NCBI GenBank assembly: GCA_003486385.1
Contig: DNFT01000112.1
Location: 79,085-93,415 of the forward strand
Direction of reading: 5' to 3'
DNA: 14,331 nt
DNA from: Eubacterium sp.
GTDB taxonomy: Bacteria; Bacillota; Clostridia; Lachnospirales; Lachnospiraceae
Of this stretch, positions 6,375-12,310 are shown in pieces. Position numbers and translations under genes: made by a program. Each line of letters starts with the position of its first letter. Positions within the stretch are counted from its first letter, which is position 1. The notes under the pieces are model-generated. The model searched no databases. It was given only the letters and a program-made list of their open reading frames with translations, and was not told the origin of the DNA.

Positions 6375-6401
6375 TCAGACCGATGGGATTATTCGGACTG
6401 A
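6375..6401 (+). other. Leader hairpin ahead of leuC
   Basis: TCAGACCGA (6375-6383) pairs with TCGGACTGA (6393-6401) with one A-A mismatch, in the leader just before the leuC ribosome binding site. No T-run follows and no leucine-rich leader peptide or T-box motif is visible. It may affect translation or stability; its role is unknown. Confidence 0.35.
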
Positions 6402-6423
6402 TGAACAGGAAAGAGGAATTATT

Positions 6424-7689
6424 ATGGGTATGACGATGACACAGAAGATTCTTGCAGCGCATGCAGGTCTTCCTTATGTAGAAGCAGGACAGCTTATTGA
6501 AGCAGATCTTGATCTTGTTCTTGGCAATGATATAACATCTCCGGTAGCTATCCATGAGATGGATAAGATGAAGAAAACAGGTGTGTTTGATAAGGATAAG
6601 ATAGCGCTTGTGCCGGATCATTTTGTCCCGAATAAGGATATCAAGTCTGCGGAGCATTGTAAGTGCGTGAGAGAGTTTGCAAAAAAGAATGAGATAACCA
6701 ATTATTTTGAGGTAGGACAGATGGGAATAGAGCATGCCCTTCTTCCTGAAAAAGGTCTTACAGTTGCAGGCGATGTGGTTATAGGAGCCGATTCGCATAC
6801 TTGTACTTATGGTGCGTTAGGTGCATTCTCAACCGGAGTAGGTTCAACCGATATGGCGGCGGGCATGGCTACAGGAAAGGCATGGTTCAAGGTGCCTTCG
6901 GCAATCAAGTTCGTGCTTACAGGCAAGCCTTCTAAGTGGGTGAGCGGAAAGGATGTCATTCTTCATATTATAGGAATGATAGGTGTTGACGGAGCACTCT
7001 ATAAGTCGATGGAGTTTGTTGGGGACGGAGTTAAGAATCTGTCCATGGATGACCGATTTACCATTGCCAATATGGCTATTGAAGCTGGTGGAAAGAATGG
7101 CATATTCCCTGTCGATGATATAGCAGAGGCATATATAAGAGAACACTCAACTAAGAAGTATACCATATATGAGGCGGACGAGGACGCTGTATATGATGAG
7201 ACGTACACGATTGATTTGAGTACACTTAAGCCGACAGTGGCATTCCCTCATCTTCCTGAGAACACACATACCGTCGATGAGGCAGGAGAGGTAAAGATTG
7301 ATCAGGTTGTTATAGGCTCCTGCACAAACGGACGCTTAGATGACCTTAGAATAGCGGCAGAGGTTCTTGAGGGCAGAAAGGTAGCGGACGGGTTGAGAGT
7401 TATAATCATTCCTGCAACGCAGACTATATATTTAAAGGCTATGGAGGAAGGAATGTTAAAGACGTTTATTGAAGCTGGAGCGGTAGTGAGCACTCCTACA
7501 TGCGGTCCTTGCCTTGGCGGATATATGGGTATTCTTGCAGAGGGTGAGCGCTGTGTATCGACAACCAACCGTAACTTCGTGGGACGTATGGGACATGTGA
7601 AGTCTGAGGTATATCTTGCAAGTCCGGCTGTTGCTGCAGCAAGTGCAGTTACAGGAAAGATAAGCCAGCCTTCGGAGCTTGGATTATAA
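6424..7689 (+). CDS. leuC: 3-isopropylmalate dehydratase large subunit
   Basis: LeuC and LeuD form the heterodimeric isomerase that converts 2-isopropylmalate to 3-isopropylmalate in leucine synthesis, using a [4Fe-4S] cluster. The 421-residue length matches the clostridial/archaeal LeuC class. The three cluster cysteines are visible: Cys300 in VIGSCTNGR and Cys360 and Cys363 in PTCGPCLGG. GADSHTCTYG at 121-130 is the aconitase-family signature loop. Start: GAGGA at 6413-6417 is 6 bases before ATG 6424. The frame is open further upstream to 6325, but those residues have no ribosome binding site and are rejected. leuD follows 41 bp downstream, so the two form an operon. leuA and leuB are not in the window. 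Likely controlled by the divergent LysR regulator. Confidence 0.97.
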   Translation: MGMTMTQKILAAHAGLPYVEAGQLIEADLDLVLGNDITSPVAIHEMDKMKKTGVFDKDKIALVPDHFVPNKDIKSAEHCKCVREFAKKNEITNYFEVGQMGIEHALLPEKGLTVAGDVVIGADSHTCTYGALGAFSTGVGSTDMAAGMATGKAWFKVPSAIKFVLTGKPSKWVSGKDVILHIIGMIGVDGALYKSMEFVGDGVKNLSMDDRFTIANMAIEAGGKNGIFPVDDIAEAYIREHSTKKYTIYEADEDAVYDETYTIDLSTLKPTVAFPHLPENTHTVDEAGEVKIDQVVIGSCTNGRLDDLRIAAEVLEGRKVADGLRVIIIPATQTIYLKAMEEGMLKTFIEAGAVVSTPTCGPCLGGYMGILAEGERCVSTTNRNFVGRMGHVKSEVYLASPAVAAASAVTGKISQPSELGL

Positions 7690-7730
7690 TTTTTGGGATA
7701 ATATTTATATAGAAGAAAAGAGGATTGGCT

Positions 7731-8216
7731 ATGAAAGCATCAGGAAAAGTATTCAAATTCGGCGATAATGTTGATACAGATGTAATAATCCCGGCAAGAT
7801 ATCTGAATTCATCGGATCCTGCGGAGCTTGCTGCACATTGCATGGAGGATATAGATAAGGATTTCGTTAAGAAGGTACATAAAGGAGATATAATTGTGGC
7901 TGATAAGAACTTCGGCTGCGGTTCTTCCAGAGAGCATGCTCCTATCGCAATCAAGGCGGCAGGTGTGAGCTGCGTAATAGCTGAGACGTTCGCACGAATC
8001 TTTTACCGCAATGCCATCAACATCGGTCTTCCGATAATAGAGTGTGCAGAGGCGAGCAGGGATATCGAGGATGGTGATCAGGTGGATATCGATTTTGACA
8101 GTGGTATCATTACCAATGTCACCAAGGGAAAGCAGTACAGGGGGCAGGCATTTCCTGAGTTCATGCAGAAGCTCATATCTGCAGGAGGACTTATAAATTA
8201 TATTAATAATAAGTAG
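7731..8216 (+). CDS. leuD: 3-isopropylmalate dehydratase small subunit
   Basis: This 161-residue protein is the swivel-domain partner of LeuC and completes the substrate site. The family signature NFGCGSSREHAP spans residues 60-71, and FGDNVDTDVIIPARYL near the N-terminus is typical of LeuD. The C-terminal end (FPEFMQKLISAGGLINYI) is intact. Start: AGAGGA at 7718-7723 is 7 bases before ATG 7731, which I prefer over a TTG two codons earlier. The last 14 bases overlap, in the opposite direction, the stop end of the AP2/HNH-like gene, and I see no terminator between the two converging genes. Co-transcribed with leuC. Confidence 0.97.
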   Translation: MKASGKVFKFGDNVDTDVIIPARYLNSSDPAELAAHCMEDIDKDFVKKVHKGDIIVADKNFGCGSSREHAPIAIKAAGVSCVIAETFARIFYRNAINIGLPIIECAEASRDIEDGDQVDIDFDSGIITNVTKGKQYRGQAFPEFMQKLISAGGLINYINNK

Positions 8217-9009
8217 AAAGATACTCACGGAAGTTTTTTGAAAGCTTGACAGAGTTGTAAAGCTTGGCATATTCTATGGCAGATATATCTTCGATGTAAT
8301 TTTCAGGATATGCAGTTGTACAACCCTTGTCGCGAAGCATTGCCACAGCCTTGTTATATGCTATGGCAGCTTCGTTTTCGGAGCTGTATCTTCCTATTAT
8401 ATAGTTTCCATTTATATGGATACGGGAACGGTAGCTGGTGCGGCCGTTCTTTTTTATTGCCTCAACGCCATAGTAACGGTTGATTATGCGGATATTATGG
8501 TAGCGGTAGTCATGGTCATCACCATTTATAAACTCATAATCGCGTCCTTTTACAGCGTGGCTTCGTATTCCGTAGCGCGACAGGATATTCACCTGCATTC
8601 CGTAGTCTGCCACGAAAAGATACCCCTGTCTTTTCATAATCGAGTGATTTGAAAAATAGAAAAGGTCATCGACGTCGAACTTGAGGGCTTCATTTTCGGA
8701 GAGATAGTAGATAAAATAATTTTTAGCCATGTAAATAGGTGTTTTTATGTAAAAATTATTGTCACGGAAATTGAGAAGTGATATGTATTTGTCAAAGGAT
8801 AATAGCCGGCAGTGCTCATGGTAGCTGTCTATGTTATAGATGCTACCTGTGTCGGACACAATTTTCTGGGCTTCGCAGTAAGCGGAGGAGGCATCGTTTT
8901 CGGCTGCAAAGCTGCCGAGACTTATATGTTTATTTTTGTATGTTACGGAGGCACGGTAGTATACTGTGCCGTCCTTTTTTTGTGCTTTGAAGGCTCCGGG
9001 AAGTGACAT
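8203..9009 (-). CDS. AP2-like / degenerate HNH-like / AP2-like protein, putative DNA-binding
   Basis: This 268-residue protein has two AP2-like stretches. One is at about 5-50 (YYRASVTYKNKHISLGSFAA, then ENDASSAYCEAQKIV). A clearer one is at about 182-226 (GVEAIKKNGRTSYRSRIHIN, then IGRYSSENEAAIAYNKA). Bacterial and phage AP2 domains usually follow an HNH endonuclease core of the form DHINxxxxDNRxxNLRxxxxxxN. Here residues 151-182 align with that segment as EFINGDDHDYRYHNIRIINRYYGV split around the motif: the N-terminal catalytic His is replaced, while the NIRI part is kept. I infer a binding protein derived from an HNH-AP2 homing-type enzyme, probably without nuclease activity. The region 60-130 is unrecognised. 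Start ATG 9009 has AGAG about 7 bases upstream and its own consensus promoter at 9058-9086. It overlaps leuD by 14 bp at the 3' end. Existence is secure; function is inferred. Confidence 0.75.
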   Translation of the reverse strand: MSLPGAFKAQKKDGTVYYRASVTYKNKHISLGSFAAENDASSAYCEAQKIVSDTGSIYNIDSYHEHCRLLSFDKYISLLNFRDNNFYIKTPIYMAKNYFIYYLSENEALKFDVDDLFYFSNHSIMKRQGYLFVADYGMQVNILSRYGIRSHAVKGRDYEFINGDDHDYRYHNIRIINRYYGVEAIKKNGRTSYRSRIHINGNYIIGRYSSENEAAIAYNKAVAMLRDKGCTTAYPENYIEDISAIEYAKLYNSVKLSKNFREYLSTYY

Positions 9010-9057
9010 GGCGGTTCTCTTTTCTGTAAATTTTATTTTGGAGGCATACCTGCTGAT

Positions 9058-9086
9058 ATTATAGCTTGTTATTGTGATTCTTTCAA
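9058..9086 (-). promoter_or_regulatory. Consensus promoter for the AP2/HNH-like gene
   Basis: On the minus strand TTGAAA (9081-9086) and TATAAT (9058-9063) are 17 bp apart, giving a leader of about 40 nt. The -35 lies only 26 bp from the tandem dyad array that starts at 9112. The same bases read on the plus strand contain TG-A-TATTAT (9054-9062), a possible divergent extended -10 pointing into the array. Confidence 0.7.
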
Positions 9087-9111
9087 TTCAAAGATACTTT
9101 TGATGTGTAAA

Positions 9112-9262
9112 GTTTGAAAATAAAATTTTCAAACTACTTATTTGGTGGCAGTACTGCAGACATTGCTTGCAGTATGCAGGGGTATAAGTTTGAAAGTGAA
9201 ACTTTCAAACAACTTATTGGTGGCAGTACTGCAAGCTATGCTTGCAGTATGCAGTGGTATAA
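9112..9262 (+). repeat. Two tandem ~75-bp structured units with covarying hairpins (candidate ncRNA or operator array)
   Basis: Unit 1 is 9112-9187 (76 bp) and unit 2 is 9188-9262 (75 bp), about 87% identical. Each unit holds hairpin A: GTTTGAAAAT-AAA-ATTTTCAAAC in unit 1, GTTTGAAAGT-GAA-ACTTTCAAAC in unit 2, where an A-T pair has become G-C by changes on both arms. Each then holds GGTGG and hairpin B: TACTGCA...TGCAGTA, extended in unit 2 to a perfect 10-bp stem (TACTGCAAGC-TAT-GCTTGCAGTA). Each ends GGTATAA. A T-tailed hairpin follows directly. Structure-preserving differences are seen directly; RNA versus DNA-binding role is undecided. No known RNA family is recognised. Confidence 0.75.
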
Positions 9263-9286
9263 AAATGTAAGTAGTTACATTTTTTT
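9261..9286 (+). terminator. Terminator-like hairpin closing the tandem array
   Basis: AAAAATGTAA (9261-9270) pairs with TTACATTTTT (9275-9284) across a GTAG loop, within a run of seven T. It occupies the place where a third hairpin A would begin. The stem is A+T-only apart from one pair per arm, so efficiency may be modest. Confidence 0.55.
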
Positions 9287-9558
9287 GACTTGTTATTTCG
9301 TTTTTATCACGATTTTAAGGTTTTTCTCCCACTTAAATGCTTAAAAAATCAAAAAAATAGGGCGGAAATCTCCACTTTAAAAAAATAAAATCGGTGAAAA
9401 GACGAGAATATTTTGTGTGATTATTTAGCAAAGAAAAATTTCAAGTGTCAATATGTACAAAAAATAAGCATAAATTACAAAATATATGGAAATAATGCTG
9501 ATGAAAAATGTTACGAAAATGTTACAAAAGACGTTTTTCACAAAAAAAAGTGTTTTGA
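9287..9558. other. A+T-rich upstream region of the cell wall hydrolase gene
   Basis: No gene is seen. Two copies of AAAATGTTAC (9505-9514 and 9516-9525) are spaced 11 bp start to start, one helical turn, about 35 bp upstream of the -35. This is the usual arrangement of a direct-repeat regulator site. The rest is poly-A/T-rich without clear structure. Confidence 0.4.
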
Positions 9559-9586
9559 TTGACAAAATCAATTTCATAAATATAAT
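9559..9586 (+). promoter_or_regulatory. Strong promoter for the SleB-like hydrolase gene
   Basis: TTGACA at 9559-9564 and TATAAT at 9581-9586 are 16 bp apart. The inverted repeat TTGATT-GACAA-AATCAA at 9555-9571 covers the -35 and could be an operator. The leader is about 38 nt. Confidence 0.8.
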
Positions 9587-9630
9587 TGCAAAAGAACGAA
9601 AAACATTGATTTGAAATGAGAGGTTTAAAG

Positions 9631-10437
9631 ATGAAGAATATTTTTTCGCTCTTTAATGGTGTTTTTAGTTTCTTCAGGACCATTACAAAGAGTATGTACA
9701 GAAGATGTGCGATAATCGCTTCAGGTTCAGCTGTGATTGCGGTTGTGTGTCTGAATTCTACATGCTACGGTGGTGGCGGAAAGAACAATGTAGTTTCCTC
9801 CAACACAGGAACCGGACAGGTTGCTGCGGAAGATGAAGAGGACGATGATGACACCGATGAAGAGAAGGCAGTATTCACATCTCTTATTAATGACACAGAA
9901 CAGCAGATACAGTTTGCGGTTAATCCGTTGATGAATCTGGATATTGAAGAAAAGCTTTTGAAGTATAAATGTGTCTATGCAGATGTGAATTCCAGAATGG
10001 CAGAAACAGAATCGGATGAAATGCTTGTAAGTGCAGATTATATCAGTCCGATTATTGCAATTACGGATGAGGATTATGATAATCTGGTCCGCATTGTCGA
10101 GGCTGAAGCGACAGGACTTGATGTGAAAGCAAAGATTCTGGTTGCCAATGTAGTAATAAACAGAGTATTTTCTAAGGAATTTCCTGATAATGTAACGGAT
10201 GTAATTTATCAGGGAAACGGAGTACAGTTCCAGCCTATAATGGATGGAAGATTCTATTCCGTCACACTGACGGACACATCATACGAAGCCGTTGACAGGG
10301 CACTTGTCGGTGAAGATTATTCGGACGGAGCACTTTTCTTCGCAGCGTCGGCATCGGCGGGAGAAGGAAGCTGGTTTGCGATGAACCTTAACAGGCTGTT
10401 CGAATATAATGGACATGTTTTCTTTAATTTTTATTAA
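9631..10437 (+). CDS. SleB-like cell wall hydrolase (Hydrolase_2), membrane-anchored
   Basis: This 268-residue protein has one hydrophobic segment at about 26-46 after a basic stretch (MYRRC), so it is probably anchored or exported. A linker follows with GGGG (47-50) and a very acidic patch (EDEEDDDDTDEE, about 67-78). The C-terminal domain, about 148-268, matches SleB/CwlJ-type lytic enzymes: LVRIVEAEATGLDVKAKILV with the catalytic-type Glu near 157-159, then ANVVINRV, FPDNVTDVIYQ, and VQFQPIMDGRFY. Such enzymes cleave peptidoglycan glycan strands, in spore germination or in vegetative wall remodelling. The low-complexity acidic linker argues for a vegetative surface enzyme, but that is inference. 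Start: GAGAGG at 9618-9623 is 7 bases before ATG 9631; the ATG at 9616 overlaps that site and is rejected. Strong own promoter and terminator. Confidence 0.85.
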   Translation: MKNIFSLFNGVFSFFRTITKSMYRRCAIIASGSAVIAVVCLNSTCYGGGGKNNVVSSNTGTGQVAAEDEEDDDDTDEEKAVFTSLINDTEQQIQFAVNPLMNLDIEEKLLKYKCVYADVNSRMAETESDEMLVSADYISPIIAITDEDYDNLVRIVEAEATGLDVKAKILVANVVINRVFSKEFPDNVTDVIYQGNGVQFQPIMDGRFYSVTLTDTSYEAVDRALVGEDYSDGALFFAASASAGEGSWFAMNLNRLFEYNGHVFFNFY

Positions 10438-10446
10438 AGATTTTAC

Positions 10447-10475
10447 TTGTTTAATGGAATAAAGTGTGATAAAAT
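10447..10475 (+). promoter_or_regulatory. Candidate promoter for thrC
   Basis: TTGTTT (10447-10452) and TAAAAT (10470-10475) are 17 bp apart, with TG-A ahead of the -10 (extended -10). The predicted start near 10482 lies inside the terminator hairpin of the preceding gene, so that hairpin would not form in the thrC transcript. This would separate the two functions. Confidence 0.45.
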
Positions 10476-10476
10476 T

Positions 10477-10510
10477 GGCGATAAGTATTAGGCTTATCGC
10501 CTTTTGTTTT
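10477..10510 (+). terminator. Intrinsic terminator of the hydrolase gene
   Basis: GGCGATAAG (10477-10485) pairs with CTTATCGCC (10493-10501) across a 7-base loop, followed by TTTTGTTTT. Confidence 0.88.
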
Positions 10511-10571
10511 AAATGTATACTGCAAAGCCTGTTACATGAAGCAGTTAAAAAATAATCTGTTGGAGGACGCT

Positions 10572-12062
10572 ATGGAATTATTTTATAAAAGTACAAGGGA
10601 TGACAGTGTTAGAGTGACAGCCTCAAAGGCTATTCTTAAAGGTCTTGCCGATGACGGCGGTCTTTTTGTTCCGGAGACCATACCGGTTCTTGATAAGAGT
10701 CTTAAAGAGCTTGCGTGTATGAGCTATGGTGAGGTTGCCTATGAAGTAATGAAGCTTTTCCTCACAGATTTTACAGAGGAGGAACTTAAAAGCTGCATAG
10801 CGAATGCGTATGATTCGAAGTTCGATACAACTGAGATTGCACCTCTTGTGAAGGCGGATGGAGCATATTTCCTTGAGCTGTTCCATGGTGCTACGATTGC
10901 ATTTAAGGATATGGCACTTTCGATTCTGCCACATCTTATGACAACATCTGCTAAGAAGAATAATATTAAGAATGATATAGTTATTCTGACAGCCACATCG
11001 GGAGATACAGGTAAGGCTGCACTTGCCGGCTTTGCCGATGTGAAGGGAACAAAGATTATTGTATTTTATCCTAAGGATGGAGTAAGCCCTATTCAGGAGA
11101 AGCAGATGGTTACACAGAAGGGTGATAATACATATGTTGTGGCTATCAAGGGTAATTTTGATGATGCGCAGACAGGTGTCAAGAATATATTCGGAAATAA
11201 GGAGCTTGCCGGGGAGCTTGATGGTGCAGGCTATCAGTTCTCATCGGCTAACTCAATTAACATAGGCAGACTTGTTCCTCAGATTGTTTATTATGTGTAT
11301 GCTTATGTAAAGCTTCTTGCCAATGAAGAGATTTCTGAGGGGGAGAAGATTAATGTTGTGGTTCCTACAGGAAATTTCGGAAATATTCTTGCAGCATTTT
11401 ATGCAAAGAATATGGGACTTCCTATTGGAAAGCTTGTATGTGCTTCAAATGAGAATAAGGTATTGTATGATTTCTTTTCAACAGGTGTGTATGACAGGAA
11501 CAGAGAATTTAAGCTTACAAGCTCTCCGTCAATGGATATTCTTATCTCAAGCAACCTTGAGAGACTTATATACAGGATTGCAGGCGGTTCTGCTGAGGCT
11601 AACCGCAGCCTTATGAGCCAGCTTAAGGAGAACGGACGCTATGAGATTACGGACTCCATGAAGGCACAGCTTGATGATTTCTACGGAAATTATGCGAGTG
11701 AGAAGGAGACTGCCGATACAATCAAGGCAATATATGAAGATACAGGCTATGTCATCGACACGCATACTGCAGTGGCAGCTGCTGTCTATAAGAAGTATAC
11801 CGAAAATTCAGGTGACAAGACTAAGACCGTCATTGCTTCGACAGCCAGCCCGTTTAAGTTTACAAGGAGCGTTATGGATGCAATTGACAAGGCTAAGTAT
11901 GACAGCATGACAGACTTTGAGCTTGTTGATGAATTGTCCAAGATTGCCAATGTGGCAGTTCCGCAGGCGATAGAGGATATAAGAACCGCACCTGTTATTC
12001 ACAACAGAGTATGTGACAGGACACAGATGGAAGAGACTGTAAGGAAGATTCTCGGAGTGTAG
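10572..12062 (+). CDS. thrC: Threonine synthase
   Basis: This 496-residue PLP enzyme converts O-phosphohomoserine to threonine, the last step of the pathway. Visible signatures are FHGATIAFKDMAL at about 104-116, with Lys112 as the PLP Schiff-base lysine; TATSGDTGKAALAGF (about 140-154); and VVPTGNFGNILAAFYAKNMG (about 262-281), the phosphate-binding loop. The N-terminal FYKSTRD and DDGGLFVPETIP are standard for the long, class-1-like bacterial ThrC, and length is normal. Start: GGAGG at 10562-10566 is 5 bases before ATG 10572, so the 12 extra codons possible upstream are rejected. No hom or thrB gene is adjacent, so it appears monocistronic. A hairpin follows 80 bp after the stop. Confidence 0.97.
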   Translation: MELFYKSTRDDSVRVTASKAILKGLADDGGLFVPETIPVLDKSLKELACMSYGEVAYEVMKLFLTDFTEEELKSCIANAYDSKFDTTEIAPLVKADGAYFLELFHGATIAFKDMALSILPHLMTTSAKKNNIKNDIVILTATSGDTGKAALAGFADVKGTKIIVFYPKDGVSPIQEKQMVTQKGDNTYVVAIKGNFDDAQTGVKNIFGNKELAGELDGAGYQFSSANSINIGRLVPQIVYYVYAYVKLLANEEISEGEKINVVVPTGNFGNILAAFYAKNMGLPIGKLVCASNENKVLYDFFSTGVYDRNREFKLTSSPSMDILISSNLERLIYRIAGGSAEANRSLMSQLKENGRYEITDSMKAQLDDFYGNYASEKETADTIKAIYEDTGYVIDTHTAVAAAVYKKYTENSGDKTKTVIASTASPFKFTRSVMDAIDKAKYDSMTDFELVDELSKIANVAVPQAIEDIRTAPVIHNRVCDRTQMEETVRKILGV

Positions 12063-12115
12063 ACAGGATGGGTTTTATGTGATAGAATAGAAATAATGGT
12101 TTTATTACATTACGA

Positions 12116-12130
12116 ACAGTGATATAATAC
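12116..12130 (+). promoter_or_regulatory. Extended -10 promoter-like site P1
   Basis: ACAGTGATATAATAC contains TG-A-TATAAT, a perfect extended -10 (TATAAT 12123-12128), with only a weak TTTTAT 17 bp upstream. A near copy (14 of 15) lies at P2. Its predicted start near 12135 is directly before the hairpin at 12142-12184, so any transcript would begin with that hairpin. Confidence 0.45.
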
Positions 12131-12141
12131 ACAGATAGGAT

Positions 12142-12184
12142 GAACCATACTATTGTTAGATTGGAAATAGCGATAGTATGGTTC
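12142..12184 (+). terminator. Hairpin downstream of thrC, probable terminator
   Basis: GAACCATACTAT (12142-12153) pairs perfectly with ATAGTATGGTTC (12173-12184). The stem can extend inward by five more pairs including two G-T. The tail TTTACTGTT is a poor T-run, so termination may be partial, or the hairpin may belong to a short leader RNA from P1. Confidence 0.6.
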
Positions 12185-12221
12185 TTTACTGTTGAAAATA
12201 TTATATAATTTGGAAAAACTA

Positions 12222-12251
12222 TTGAAAAATAAACTAAAACAGTGTTATAAT
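12222..12251 (+). promoter_or_regulatory. Main promoter P2 for the topoisomerase B subunit gene
   Basis: TTGAAA (12222-12227) and TATAAT (12246-12251) are 18 bp apart, with TG-T before the -10 making a perfect extended -10. The leader is about 53 nt. Confidence 0.75.
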
Positions 12252-12310
12252 ACGAACGTATATTCGATTTTGAATGTGACGAAAATAGTTTATAGGAAAT
12301 GAGGAGAAGT

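Noticed and set aside
6325..6423. N-terminal extension of LeuC by 33 residues
   Set aside because: It is not LeuC-like, has no ribosome binding site at its ATG, and covers the leader hairpin; the ATG at 6424 has GAGGA at good spacing.
9114..9344. Plus-strand 76-codon frame with a repeated peptide motif over the tandem hairpins
   Set aside because: The repeated peptide simply follows the DNA duplication. Its start is buried in hairpin A, there is no ribosome binding site, and the base changes preserve pairing and not the protein.
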